Source of the DNA: Paenibacillus terrigena DSM 21567
GTDB taxonomy: Bacteria; Bacillota; Bacilli; Paenibacillales; Paenibacillaceae
Assembly: GCF_000374845.1 (NCBI RefSeq)
Contig: NZ_KB895427.1
Location: 1 to 64,000, forward strand
DNA length: 64,000 bases
Reading direction: 5' to 3'
The notes under the pieces were generated by a model, which had not been told where the DNA came from, ran no database searches, and saw only the letters and a list, made by a program, of their open reading frames with translations. The position numbers were made by a program, and so were the translations under genes. How positions within the stretch are numbered: the first letter of the stretch is position 1; each line of letters opens with the position of its first letter. Of the stretch, positions 54,989-64,000 are shown in pieces.

Positions 54989-57078
54989 TAACCCGTCCAC
55001 CAACGTTTGACATCTTGCCACCAGGAGCGGTGCTGCGGCGAAGATTCTGTTCCTTCTTGTTTGGTCTCTTCTCCGTGGTGTACGCTGCAGGATTCGGTTG
55101 GCTCGGTACCGACGACGAAGGCTTCGAGCCGCTTGTCCGGACATGCGGTTGTCGCGAGCTGACCTGTCTGCGGATCAATATAGACATTGACGACGCCTTC
55201 GGGAATCGGAAATATCTTCGGCGGCACATTGCGCAGCGCTTCTTCGGTGAATTGCGCGAAAATAGGGGCTGCCTTGTGGGCATCAACGGCATGGATCATT
55301 TTCCCTCGATCATAACCGACCCAGACAGCGGTCGAGAGCTCCGGTGTATAGCCTACCAGCCAAGCGTCGTTATCGGTCGTTCCTGTCTTACCGGCGACAG
55401 GACGCTTCATGAGCGATGAGACCCGGTTGCCGGTTCCGCCGGTATCGAAGACGCTCTCGAGCAGGTTAGTTAAGACATAGGTATGCGCGGCATCCGTCAC
55501 CTGCGTATGCTGCGGGGTCGGGGCTTCATAGATTGAGTTCCCTTTGGCATCGGCAATCCGTAAGACGGCAATGGGCTCAACCCGTTCGCCTTGATTGCTA
55601 ATGACAGCATAGGCGGAGGCCATCTCGAATGGACTGATCGGGAATGTGCCTAGTGCGAGTGACGGTAGGGGCTTTAGTAGGCTGTCAATGCCCATCTTCC
55701 GGGCCATTTCGACCACATTGAGCGGATCAATCTTCATAATCGTATTCACGGCATAGATATTATCTGAGACGGCAATAGCTCGGCGCATATCAATCTCACC
55801 GAAATATTTGCCTCCATAGTTACTGGGCTCGTACGTTTTCCGGTTTTCATCATAATGGAACAAGGTCGGTTCGCTCTTGAACCGGGACATGCTGGTCATT
55901 TGGTTACTCTCAAGCGCAGCTAGATACATAATGGGCTTGAAGGCAGATCCGGGCTGTCTCGTCTTCGCGAATACACGGTTAAACTGATTAGTCTTATAGT
56001 GTGTCCCGCCGACCATCGCTTTGACATAGCCGCTGCGCGGATCAATGGAGACGAGCGCTGCTTGTAAATCCGAACCTTCGGGGATTTGTTTCGCGATGGC
56101 TTGTTCAGCTGCCTGCTGCGCTTGCAAATCGAGTGTCGTATAGACGGTAATGCCGCCTTCGGCTAGCAGAGACTCGTCGAACCCGAGCCTATCCGTCACA
56201 ACATTGCGAATATAGTCTCGGAAGTAAGGAGCGATCTCTCCTTCTTGCGGCGTCTCGAGCGGCTTGAATTTCAAGATTTCATGATAAGCAGTGTCCGCTT
56301 GCTGCTTCGTAATGTATCCACATTCGACCATCGCGAGGAGGACTGTTCGCTGCCGATCTTTGGCATTTTTCATATCGCGAAATGGGGAATAATACTTAGG
56401 TCCCTTCGGTATACCCGCGAGCATCGCGCTCTCCGCGAGCGTCAGTGATTTGGCAGGCTTACCGTAGTATAGCTCTGCGGCGGGTTCAATCCCGTAGGCG
56501 CCGTGACCATAATAGATATTGTTCAAATATTGGTTCAAGATCTCATCTTTACTTAAGTTCATTTCCAGCTGAATGGTATACATGGCTTCCTTCGCTTTGC
56601 GTGTCCATGTGCGTTCATGACTCAAGTACAGATTGCGAGCCAATTGCTGGGTTAGCGTACTAGCACCTTGTTTCGTCTCCAAATGCTCTATATTGACAAG
56701 CGCTGCACGAGCCATCCCTTTGATGTCGAATCCAATATGATTATAGAAGTGACGATCTTCGACAGATAACGTGGCATGGATCAGGTCAGGTGCAATATTA
56801 GAGAGTCCTACAGGACGTCTCGAAATACCGGATTGCGGTTGAAAATAACCAATGATTTGCCCTTCGCGATCCACGAACTTGGAGGCTATTCCCATCGAGG
56901 AGACAGGCAGGGAATCGGCGCGCAGATAGATAAGTAAGCCACCTGTACCGATGAGGAGGAGTAGGAACAGGAATAACGCTGCCGCTCCGAGACGCTTCAA
57001 TAGACGCACCCTTCGCGAAGGTTTTGATTTGGCATGGGCCGCATGGGACTCTGATTTTCTCGCCTGATGACGCGACAT
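54988..57078 (-). CDS. pbpG: Class A penicillin-binding protein (PbpG/PBP2d-like)
   Basis: About 696 aa. Short basic N terminus, membrane helix (about 27-48), GT51 glycosyltransferase with catalytic Glu in EDRHFYNH and GASTLTQQLARN, then a transpeptidase domain with SAFK (in RQPGSAFKP), SDN and KTGTTDN. Builds and cross-links glycan strands; PbpG in B. subtilis acts in sporulation. ATG 57078 has AAAGGA nearby; the longer in-frame extension to 57234 has no SD. Neighbour speEB matches the Bacillus order. Confidence 0.93.
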   Translation of the reverse strand: MSRHQARKSESHAAHAKSKPSRRVRLLKRLGAAALFLFLLLLIGTGGLLIYLRADSLPVSSMGIASKFVDREGQIIGYFQPQSGISRRPVGLSNIAPDLIHATLSVEDRHFYNHIGFDIKGMARAALVNIEHLETKQGASTLTQQLARNLYLSHERTWTRKAKEAMYTIQLEMNLSKDEILNQYLNNIYYGHGAYGIEPAAELYYGKPAKSLTLAESAMLAGIPKGPKYYSPFRDMKNAKDRQRTVLLAMVECGYITKQQADTAYHEILKFKPLETPQEGEIAPYFRDYIRNVVTDRLGFDESLLAEGGITVYTTLDLQAQQAAEQAIAKQIPEGSDLQAALVSIDPRSGYVKAMVGGTHYKTNQFNRVFAKTRQPGSAFKPIMYLAALESNQMTSMSRFKSEPTLFHYDENRKTYEPSNYGGKYFGEIDMRRAIAVSDNIYAVNTIMKIDPLNVVEMARKMGIDSLLKPLPSLALGTFPISPFEMASAYAVISNQGERVEPIAVLRIADAKGNSIYEAPTPQHTQVTDAAHTYVLTNLLESVFDTGGTGNRVSSLMKRPVAGKTGTTDNDAWLVGYTPELSTAVWVGYDRGKMIHAVDAHKAAPIFAQFTEEALRNVPPKIFPIPEGVVNVYIDPQTGQLATTACPDKRLEAFVVGTEPTESCSVHHGEETKQEGTESSPQHRSWWQDVKRWWTG

Positions 57079-57290
57079 CCCTTCCATCCTTTCTTGTTCC
57101 AATCTGGGTGAATTCCACCTATCCCTTAGTATGGAAAAAGTTAGAAAGTCATATTCATTCGTGTCCGAAATATTAAATTTTAGATTCTGACAACTTATAC
57201 TGTTGCTTTTTTGGCAAGTTTTATTATAATACATCTTGTCCTAGAAGAAGCGACTTCGACATCTATAGCGGATGATCAGCGTTTCTTCGA

Positions 57291-57318
57291 GAAATATAAG
57301 ACCAATTTCTTATATTTC
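57291..57318. promoter_or_regulatory. Perfect inverted repeat before speE
   Basis: GAAATATAAG-8 bases-CTTATATTTC. In the 317-base gap between divergent pbpG and speE. No T-run follows on +. Could be an operator or a hairpin in the speE leader. The rest of the gap shows nothing else clear. Confidence 0.5.
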
Positions 57319-57395
57319 AAAAAAACATGGGAAAGAGCGTGATACGTAATCGTCCCTAAACGATTAATCTACGAGAAGAAAGAAGGCTAACTACG

Positions 57396-58223
57396 ATGGA
57401 ATTGTGGTACACGGAGAAACAAACGGAATCCTTCGGGATTACAGCTAAAGTGAAAGAAACGTTTGTAACAGAAAAAACGGATTTTCAAGACCTCGCGATG
57501 ATCGATACGGAAGAATTCGGACGTATGCTTGTCTTGGACGGCATGGTCATGACAACGATTAAAGACGAGTTTGTCTATCATGAGATGGTCGCTCATCCGG
57601 CGTTGTGCACGCACCCGAATCCGAAGCATGTGCTAGTTGTTGGCGGCGGAGACGGTGGCGTTATTCGTGAAGTATTGAAGCACCCGCAAGTGGAGAAAGC
57701 TGTTTTGGTTGAGATCGACGGTAAAGTAATTGAGTACTCGAAGAAATATTTGCCGGAGATCGCCGGAGAACTGGACAATCCTCGCGTAGAAGTTATCGTA
57801 GGCGACGGTTTCATGCATATCCATGAAGCGAAGGATAAATATGATGTAGTAATGGTGGACTCCACGGAGCCTGTTGGCCCTGCAGCACCATTGTTCGAGC
57901 GTGGGTTCTATCAAGGGATCTTCGAAGCGCTTAAAGAAGACGGAATCTTCGTTGCACAGACGGACAACCCTTGGTTCAAGGCTGATTTGATCCAGAAGGT
58001 CAACAAAGATGTCAAAGAAATTTTCCCAATTGTTCGCGTATTTGCTGCGAACGTACCAACATATCCAAGCGGTCTTTGGACGTTTACAATGGGCAGCAAG
58101 AAATACGATCCGCTTGAAGTGGACGAGACACAAATTCCAGAAATCGACACGAAATACTACAGCCCTCGCTTACACAAAGCGGCATTTGCATTGCCGAAAT
58201 TTGTAGAAGACCTGTGCAAATAA
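57396..58223 (+). CDS. speE: Spermidine synthase
   Basis: 275 aa. Transfers aminopropyl from decarboxylated SAM to putrescine. [12 protein letters not shown] binds the cofactor; [14 protein letters not shown] holds the catalytic Asp; [13 protein letters not shown] is the family signature. 16 bases before speB, forming a polyamine operon. Confidence 0.96.
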   Translation: MELWYTEKQTESFGITAKVKETFVTEKTDFQDLAMIDTEEFGRMLVLDGMVMTTIKDEFVYHEMVAHPALCTHPNPKHVLVVGGGDGGVIREVLKHPQVEKAVLVEIDGKVIEYSKKYLPEIAGELDNPRVEVIVGDGFMHIHEAKDKYDVVMVDSTEPVGPAAPLFERGFYQGIFEALKEDGIFVAQTDNPWFKADLIQKVNKDVKEIFPIVRVFAANVPTYPSGLWTFTMGSKKYDPLEVDETQIPEIDTKYYSPRLHKAAFALPKFVEDLCK

Positions 58224-58239
58224 GGAGGAGACAAGAACG

Positions 58240-59109
58240 ATGCGTTTAGATCAAGCTTACTCCGGTAATGTCTTTATTTGCAGCTCGGACGATTATGAGA
58301 ACTCCAAGGCGGTCATCTATGGCATGCCAATGGACTTCACAGTAAGTTTCCGCCCAGGTTCGCGCTTTGGCCCGCCTCGTATTCGTGAAGTATCGATTGG
58401 ATTAGAAGAATATAGCCCTTATCTCGATAAGAGCATTACAGATATGACTTATTTTGATGCTGGCGACCTGCTCTTACCTTTTGGCAATGCAGCGCGCAGC
58501 TTAGATATTATCGGCGAATTTGTTAGCAAGCTGCTGGCTGATGATAAATTCCCGATCGGCTTAGGCGGAGAGCACTTAGTTTCTTGGCCGATCTTCCAAG
58601 AAGTCTACAAGAAATATCCAGATCTTGCGATCATCCATTTCGATGCGCATGCTGACCTTCGGGAATCGTATGAAGGAGAGCCATTGTCGCACTCGACGCC
58701 GCTTCGCAAAGCAGCAGGTCTGATGGGCGGCAAGAATATCTACCAATTTGGTATTCGTTCCGGTTCCCGTGAGGAGTTCCAATATGCACGTGAGAACATC
58801 AATTTCCACCCGTTCGAAGTGCTTGAGCCGCTCAAAAAGGTGCTGCCAGAGCTTGCAGGACGTCCGGTATACGTAACGATTGATATCGATGTGCTTGACC
58901 CTTCAGCTGCGCCAGGAACAGGTACAGCGGAAGCAGGCGGCATCACATCCAAAGAGTTGCTGGATGCGGTTCATGCGATCGCGCGCTCGAACGTGAATGT
59001 GGTAGGTTGTGATTTGGTGGAAGTAGCTCCGGCTTACGATCCAACAGAACAGACGCAGATCGTAGCAGCCAAAGTTATCCGTGAGATGCTGCTCGGTTTC
59101 GTGAAATAA
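58240..59109 (+). CDS. speB: Agmatinase
   Basis: 289 aa ureohydrolase. Converts agmatine to putrescine and urea, feeding SpeE. Two-manganese site in GGEHLVSWP, IIHFDAHADLRE and VTIDIDVLDPSAAPGTG. AAGGAGGAG SD. Arginine decarboxylase is not in the window. Confidence 0.95.
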   Translation: MRLDQAYSGNVFICSSDDYENSKAVIYGMPMDFTVSFRPGSRFGPPRIREVSIGLEEYSPYLDKSITDMTYFDAGDLLLPFGNAARSLDIIGEFVSKLLADDKFPIGLGGEHLVSWPIFQEVYKKYPDLAIIHFDAHADLRESYEGEPLSHSTPLRKAAGLMGGKNIYQFGIRSGSREEFQYARENINFHPFEVLEPLKKVLPELAGRPVYVTIDIDVLDPSAAPGTGTAEAGGITSKELLDAVHAIARSNVNVVGCDLVEVAPAYDPTEQTQIVAAKVIREMLLGFVK

Positions 59110-59118
59110 AGAAGAATA

Positions 59119-59162
59119 AGCCAGGAATAGTGGATTTACAACTATTTCCTGGCTTTCTTTTG
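59119..59162 (+). terminator. Terminator of speEB
   Basis: AAGCCAGGAATAGT pairs with ACTATTTCCTGGCTT; TCTTTT follows. Confidence 0.85.
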
Positions 59163-59224
59163 TTACACCATCATTCTCCATACGGTATACTGGGATCACA
59201 TCTTAGAGGAGGGTGAAAAGTGTA

Positions 59225-60439
59225 GTGTACGTATTCGATTTTCCAATCGTGGATATTGATCCAGTTAGGAAATTCATTCTTGTAAACTTAGCAAGTATTG
59301 TGCTTAATTTTATTTCGCTGCTCGCAGCATTTATTGTGACATATAGTCTGTTCTTCAAAAAATTATCGATGGTTTATATCGCACGTTCACCCAAACGATA
59401 TCGTGTGTTATTTGGTTTGATTGGTGGGATTCTGGCCAGTATCACGGTGCTTCTAAGTGTTCTTACGATTACGAATATCGACGATTTTCATTTTATCGAT
59501 GCCTTGACGATTGGACTTCAGACGTACTTTATTTTTATCTCACTCTATGGAGGAGGCGTCGTATCGGGGATCTTTACGCTCACGTGTATCACGGCGATGC
59601 GATGGCTTGTGGATCCTAGCGTTCAAATGGCTGAGGAGCTCAGCTGCATTGATCTGCTCGCATTTGCAATCACGTGGATTGGATTGCGACTGGATTTGGA
59701 GCGTCATTGGAGATGGGCGTTGATTAGTACGACGACTATTCTCTTGCAATCCGGATACTTTATCTTGAAGGGCATGGATCTGGGAGATTTGATCCTGTAT
59801 ATTGGATCGATGCTCGTTGTTGCCGTTGTGATGTACTTCATTATGTATTATGTGATTCAATCTCTAGAGATGTACGTGTACTTTCAACGTAATGCGATGC
59901 AAGATTTTCTGACCAAATTAGACAACTTACGATCGCTGCATCTGAAAATCACGCGACTTGTGAAGCGCATGCAGGATACGAATCGAGACTACACCGTCAT
60001 GATTGCAGATATCGACTATTTCAAATCCATCAATGATACTTATGGTCATGCGGCAGGTGACGAGGTGCTGAGGCAATTCTCGAAGCTGCTGTCAGAGTAT
60101 TGTCCCAAAAAAGATATTCTCGCGCGTATGGGAGGCGAGGAATTCTGCCTGATTCTATCGAGCGGCATTGAGGAGTCGGAAAAGCTCGCGAATCAAATCC
60201 GGGAAGCCGTGGCTGGTCATCTCTTCTCTCTGCCAACGCAGCAGAGTGCATTCATTACCGTGTCCTTCGGACTCGCTGGCTGCAATCGAGATCGTGTGCA
60301 TACCGTGAATGATATGCATGAAGTGATGGATGAAGCGGATCAGGCGCTCTATGCGGCGAAGACGGCTGGACGAAATCGGGCATCGGTGTATCAAGCGGGG
60401 GATTCGGCAGGACACTCTCGGCGTTTGGGATGGAATTGA
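59225..60439 (+). CDS. Membrane diguanylate cyclase (GGDEF)
   Basis: About 404 aa. Five or six N-terminal helices (about 15-215) of the 5TM-sensor kind, then a GGDEF domain: MIADIDYFKSINDTYGH and RMGGEEF (catalytic). Should make c-di-GMP. The inhibitory I-site, usually RxxD, reads PKKD here and so lacks its Arg. GTG 59225 assumed; GTG 59213 in frame overlaps the SD. Confidence 0.9.
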   Translation: MYVFDFPIVDIDPVRKFILVNLASIVLNFISLLAAFIVTYSLFFKKLSMVYIARSPKRYRVLFGLIGGILASITVLLSVLTITNIDDFHFIDALTIGLQTYFIFISLYGGGVVSGIFTLTCITAMRWLVDPSVQMAEELSCIDLLAFAITWIGLRLDLERHWRWALISTTTILLQSGYFILKGMDLGDLILYIGSMLVVAVVMYFIMYYVIQSLEMYVYFQRNAMQDFLTKLDNLRSLHLKITRLVKRMQDTNRDYTVMIADIDYFKSINDTYGHAAGDEVLRQFSKLLSEYCPKKDILARMGGEEFCLILSSGIEESEKLANQIREAVAGHLFSLPTQQSAFITVSFGLAGCNRDRVHTVNDMHEVMDEADQALYAAKTAGRNRASVYQAGDSAGHSRRLGWN

Positions 60440-60450
60440 ATCATTTGAGC

Positions 60451-60490
60451 CGCTGGTAGGCACCGAGCCTTTCGGCGGTTTTTTGTCTGT
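60451..60490 (+). terminator. Terminator after the GGDEF gene
   Basis: AGCCGC...TAGGC / GAGCCTTTCGGCGGTT with six T. Confidence 0.6.
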
Positions 60491-60571
60491 GAAGCAAGGA
60501 ACTGTTTGAATTCATAGGACGAACTGGGTATAGTAGTGAGATAGAATTAATGGTGACAGGAGAGCGTGGTA

Positions 60572-61018
60572 ATGCCGAAGAAACATCGGGTGCGAATACG
60601 CATCGTGAGCGATCAAGAGCAAGGGCAGACCATTCAAGAGTTCCGAGGTGAGCGGATTGATAAGGATAGCCATATCTATATTCGCTACGAGGAGAACTTG
60701 ACGGATACGCCGCTTACAGGAGAGGCTGCGAAGACGATGACAACCCTGAAGCTTGGTAGCGATACGATTAAGCTGATTCGTCATGGCGCCGTGCAGTCGG
60801 AGCAATCTTTTCAGATGGGATGCAGATTGCCTGGGTTCTATCGCTCGCCATTCGTTCAATTGCAATTATCGCAATGGACCTCACGGCTGCAGATCGACAT
60901 GCAGGACGTTGCAGGAACGGTGGAGTGGGATTATGAGCTGTTCGCGCATGAAGAGAGTACAGGACAATTCAAAGTGAGTTTAACGATACAGGAGGATCCG
61001 GATCATGAGTCAGAATGA
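60572..61018 (+). CDS. ywiB: YwiB family beta-barrel protein (DUF1934)
   Basis: 148 aa, PF09148. [19 protein letters not shown] opens, [24 protein letters not shown] is conserved, and the C-terminal half is beta-rich. Lipocalin-like fold; function unknown. Overlaps argS by 14 bases, the same pairing as in B. subtilis, so translation is coupled. Confidence 0.9.
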   Translation: MPKKHRVRIRIVSDQEQGQTIQEFRGERIDKDSHIYIRYEENLTDTPLTGEAAKTMTTLKLGSDTIKLIRHGAVQSEQSFQMGCRLPGFYRSPFVQLQLSQWTSRLQIDMQDVAGTVEWDYELFAHEESTGQFKVSLTIQEDPDHESE

Positions 61019-62690
61019 AAGTGTATTGGAGCAATTAAATAATGCCGTGAAGAATGCGGTCGGTGAAGCAGTTATTGCAGCGGGTCTTGTGACTAGAGAA
61101 GAGCTGCCAGCTTTCGTGATCGAAGTACCGAAGGACAAGTCCCATGGGGATCTTGCGACGAATGCCGCGATGCAATTAACGAAAATTGCGAAGAAGAACC
61201 CGCGTCAAATCGCTGAAGCGATTATCGCGAACCTGGATAAGAGCACAGCATCTATCGAGAGTGCTGAGATTGCAGGGCCAGGGTTTATTAACTTCCGTCT
61301 GAACAAAAGTTACTTGTATCCGGTTATTGCTGAAGTTGCGGCTAAAGGTGACGGCTTCGGTCGTGTCAACGCAGGAGCGGGTAAGAAGGTCCAAATCGAG
61401 TTCGTGAGTGCGAACCCAACAGGCAGCCTGCACCTAGGTCATGCGCGCGGCGCAGCCGTGGGTGATGCATTATGTAATGTGCTTGATTTTGCTGGCTATA
61501 ATGTCACGCGCGAGTACTATATTAATGATGCAGGGAATCAAGTAGTAAATCTCTGCAAATCGATTGAAGTTCGTTACAAGCAGGAGCTTGGTGTTGACGC
61601 TGAGATGCCTGAGGACGGCTACTACGGCGAAGACATTAAAGGATTTGCCAAGGAATTGGTTGCGGAGAAAGGCGACAGCTTGCTGTCATTAACGGATGAA
61701 GAGCGTACGAAATTTTTCCGCACTTATGGACTTGAGAAAGAATTGAATAAGATTAAACGCGATTTAGGCCGTTTCAAAGTTCACTTTGACGAATGGTTTA
61801 GTGAGACATCGCTCTATGAGACGGGCGCTGTGATTGAGTCACTGGATGAATTGAAAGAAAAAGGCCAAGTGTTCGAAGAAGGGGGCGCGACATGGCTTCG
61901 TACAACGCCTTACGGCGATGATAAGGACCGCGTCTTGGTGAAGAACGACGGCACGTATACGTATTTGACACCGGATATCGCGTATCACCGGAATAAGTAC
62001 GCGCGCGGCTACGATCAAATGATCAATATCTGGGGTGCCGATCACCACGGTTATATTCCGCGTGTTAAAGCAGCGATGGAAGCACTCGGCAACGATCCCG
62101 CGAAGCTGACTGTATTGATTGCTCAGATGGTGAGTTTGTTCCAGAACGGCGAGAAGGTGAAGATGTCCAAGCGTACAGGTAAAGCTGTTACGATGGAAGA
62201 TTTGATGGATGAAGTCGGCGTAGATGCGATCCGTTACTTCTTCACGATGCGTTCGATGGACTCCCATCTTGATTTCGACATGGACCTCGCCATTTCAACA
62301 TCGAATGAGAACCCGGTATTCTACGTACAATACGCTTATGCGCGTGTTTGCAGCATTTTCCGTCAAGCGGAAGAGCAAGGTGTTGTCATTCTGCCGTTAT
62401 CCGAAGTAGACCTCACGAAGCTTACAGCAGAGCATGAATATGATTTGCTGCGTAAGATGGGCGAGCTTCCAGAAGAAATCGCGGTAGCAGCGCAAGGTTA
62501 TGCGCCGCACCGGATTATTCGTTACGTGTATGAACTAGCTTCGCTGTTCCACAGTTATTACAAAGCTGAACGCGTCATCATTGAAGACGCGTCGGTTACG
62601 CAAGCACGCCTCGCATTGCTGGGCGCGGTGCGCACGGTTATCGCCAACGCGCTGCGTCTCGTTGGCGTATCTGCGCCAGAGCGCATGTAG
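61005..62690 (+). CDS. argS: Arginyl-tRNA synthetase
   Basis: 561 aa, class I. N-terminal tRNA-binding domain to about 110, HIGH motif HLGH (143-146), KMSK (386-389), and the all-helical anticodon domain to the end ([11 protein letters not shown]). SD AGGAGGA inside the end of ywiB. The last 60 bases turn G+C-rich, together with the following intergenic region. Confidence 0.97.
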   Translation: MSQNESVLEQLNNAVKNAVGEAVIAAGLVTREELPAFVIEVPKDKSHGDLATNAAMQLTKIAKKNPRQIAEAIIANLDKSTASIESAEIAGPGFINFRLNKSYLYPVIAEVAAKGDGFGRVNAGAGKKVQIEFVSANPTGSLHLGHARGAAVGDALCNVLDFAGYNVTREYYINDAGNQVVNLCKSIEVRYKQELGVDAEMPEDGYYGEDIKGFAKELVAEKGDSLLSLTDEERTKFFRTYGLEKELNKIKRDLGRFKVHFDEWFSETSLYETGAVIESLDELKEKGQVFEEGGATWLRTTPYGDDKDRVLVKNDGTYTYLTPDIAYHRNKYARGYDQMINIWGADHHGYIPRVKAAMEALGNDPAKLTVLIAQMVSLFQNGEKVKMSKRTGKAVTMEDLMDEVGVDAIRYFFTMRSMDSHLDFDMDLAISTSNENPVFYVQYAYARVCSIFRQAEEQGVVILPLSEVDLTKLTAEHEYDLLRKMGELPEEIAVAAQGYAPHRIIRYVYELASLFHSYYKAERVIIEDASVTQARLALLGAVRTVIANALRLVGVSAPERM

Positions 62691-62713
62691 GCACATGCGC
62701 TCAAGGCGCTGCC

Positions 62714-62793
62714 TACGCGCACGGCCTGTGGCCGCGTGCGCGCAGCAGCACAAGCAGCCCCACCGCGAGCATTCGCATGCGGTGGGGCTGCTT
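62714..62793. terminator. Two tandem G+C-rich hairpins
   Basis: GCGCACGGCC-TGT-GGCCGCGTGCGC (about 62716-62741), then AGCAGCCCCACCGC pairs with GCGGTGGGGCTGCT (62752-62793). No T-run on +. They separate convergent argS and the protease gene. Confidence 0.65.
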
Positions 62794-62798
62794 GGCGT

Positions 62799-63938
62799 CT
62801 AGCGCTCCGCCTCGCGTAGCAGGCGCAGCGCGTCGACTTCGCCGGGCGCGGGCTTTGGCGAACGGAGCCCGCGGATGGTCGTCGCCGAGCGGCGCAGCAG
62901 CGCCTTGATCTCGCTCGGCGAGAGGCCAGGCTTTTGCGCGAGTAAGAGCGCAATCGCGCCGCTGACATGCGAGGTCGCCATCGAGGTGCCGCTCATCTCG
63001 TTGTAATTGCCGCGAAGCCACGAAGAGATGATCTTGTCGCCAGGCGCATAAATATCAATATATGGTCCACGATTACTGAATTTGGCGACTCGGTGCAGTC
63101 GATTCGTGGCGCCAACGGCGATCGTCTGCGGATACCGGGCAGGGTAATCGACCGATTTGCGCTTGGAGTCATTGCCAGAAGAGGCGACGATGACAACGCC
63201 TGCATTATAGGCATTGACGACCGCATTCAACAGCGCTTTACTGCTGGACTTCATGCCGAAGCTCATGTTGATGACATGCATTCGGTTTCGAACACACCAA
63301 TCAATCCCGAGAATAATATCGGATACATAGGCTGAGCCGTTGTGATCGAAGGCTTTTACGGGATGAATTAATGCCCGAGGCGCCACCCCAATGATCCCTT
63401 TCAATTGGTTGGCGGCAGCGATCGTCCCAGCAATATGGGTACCATGCCCATTATCATCGTACGGCAGCATGTTGCGGTTGAGCAGGTTAATGCCGCGCAT
63501 GAGAGAATGACGAAGATCCGGGTGCCGATAATCGACGCCGGTATCAATGACACCGATTCTGATGCGGTGCCCCGTTGAGGTAGACCATGTCTGCGGGGCA
63601 CGGATGTGCTGGACTCCCCAAGGGATTCCATGATCCCATTGCACGTTTTTGTGTGCGGTCGCGTGAACCTTCATGACTCGCGCATCTTTTTCGATGAAGA
63701 TGTCGTTTTTGAACATACTCAGCTTCGATTCTGAAATGGCTGGACAGATCATCGCATGAATAATTCTTGACGGTTGAACCGCGCTCAGCATGGCAAGAGA
63801 GGATTTCATTTTCTTGAAAAGTGTCAGGCATCTTCTGAAGTCGCGGGTATGAACAAAGCGGATGATTTGTTTCTTCTGGGAGCCGCCCCCCCGAGCAATT
63901 TCGTCATGCAGCAATTGTAGAAATGTTGAGTAGTCCAA
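62799..63938 (-). CDS. Subtilisin-like serine protease without signal peptide
   Basis: 379 aa. Triad: Asp in RIGVIDTGVDYRHPD, His in NGHGTHIAGT, Ser in SGTSMATSHVSGA; oxyanion Asn in ASSGND. About 110 N-terminal residues are not a recognisable I9 prodomain and contain no secretion signal, so it may act inside the cell or be released by lysis. TTG start with AGGAGGGG. The first-transcribed part is ordinary, the 3' end is G+C-rich. Confidence 0.9.
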   Translation of the reverse strand: MDYSTFLQLLHDEIARGGGSQKKQIIRFVHTRDFRRCLTLFKKMKSSLAMLSAVQPSRIIHAMICPAISESKLSMFKNDIFIEKDARVMKVHATAHKNVQWDHGIPWGVQHIRAPQTWSTSTGHRIRIGVIDTGVDYRHPDLRHSLMRGINLLNRNMLPYDDNGHGTHIAGTIAAANQLKGIIGVAPRALIHPVKAFDHNGSAYVSDIILGIDWCVRNRMHVINMSFGMKSSSKALLNAVVNAYNAGVVIVASSGNDSKRKSVDYPARYPQTIAVGATNRLHRVAKFSNRGPYIDIYAPGDKIISSWLRGNYNEMSGTSMATSHVSGAIALLLAQKPGLSPSEIKALLRRSATTIRGLRSPKPAPGEVDALRLLREAER

Positions 63939-64000
63939 TTTGGAGTCCCCTCCTGACTAACCATGTTGCAGTATTGTATGATTGGCTAGAAAAGAGGGAC

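Noticed and set aside
57079-57234. 52-residue N-terminal extension of pbpG
   Set aside because: No SD at the upstream ATG; rich in Asn/Ser and unlike class A PBP N termini. The basic start MSRHQARK right before the membrane helix is usual.

Overview
The window reads as chromosomal DNA of a spore-forming Firmicute of the Paenibacillaceae (Paenibacillus or a close relative). Support comes from strong Shine-Dalgarno (SD) sites, frequent TTG/GTG starts, a small acid-soluble spore protein gene, T-box and c-di-AMP leaders, and the order 5S rRNA - guaB - dacA - pdxS - pdxT - serS - tRNA-Ser, which matches the origin-proximal rrnO region of Bacillus subtilis. No phage, transposase, CRISPR array or plasmid gene was seen.

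Layout. 1-7785: end of an rRNA operon, a lipoprotein glycosidase-like gene, then the origin-proximal housekeeping block. 7973-8703: three very small genes ending in sspP. 8881-16642: a YitT-type membrane protein, a lipoprotein, a second divergent T-box-controlled seryl-tRNA synthetase, tadA, a dense cluster of DnaA-box-like 9-mers, an orphan sporulation-type histidine kinase and a pseudouridine synthase. 16697-18290: motAB. 18471-34447: an accessory stretch of small enzymes and regulators (cytochrome c, acetyltransferases, rhodanese, a TetR/hydrolase cassette, an iron-siderophore lipoprotein, DinB, VOC, HAD, SDR), with gene debris at 22499-22768. 34500-38636: an Fnr-box-preceded extracellular flavoprotein, exoA and murI.

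38711-47625 is the most coherent accessory pathway: an operon (ankyrin protein, DUF2877, FdrA, DUF1116, NCS1 permease, carbamate kinase) divergent from a PucR-type regulator. FdrA/DUF1116/DUF2877 are the three subunits assigned in E. coli to oxamate carbamoyltransferase (AllFGH). With carbamate kinase they should turn a carbamoylated purine-breakdown product into carbamoyl phosphate and then ATP. The other allantoin genes are absent, so the imported substrate is open.

47701-63938: gdhA, meso-diaminopimelate dehydrogenase, a c-di-AMP-riboswitch-controlled NlpC/P60 wall hydrolase, an M1 peptidase, the ywhD / pbpG / speE / speB cluster known from Bacillus, a diguanylate cyclase, ywiB-argS and a subtilisin-like protease.

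The least explained signal is a roughly 60-base element present four times on the + strand (near 175, 7845, 51399, 54926). It lies next to transcription terminators in three of the four places, and its arms can pair. One copy carries a matched change in both arms, which suggests a folded RNA or DNA element.
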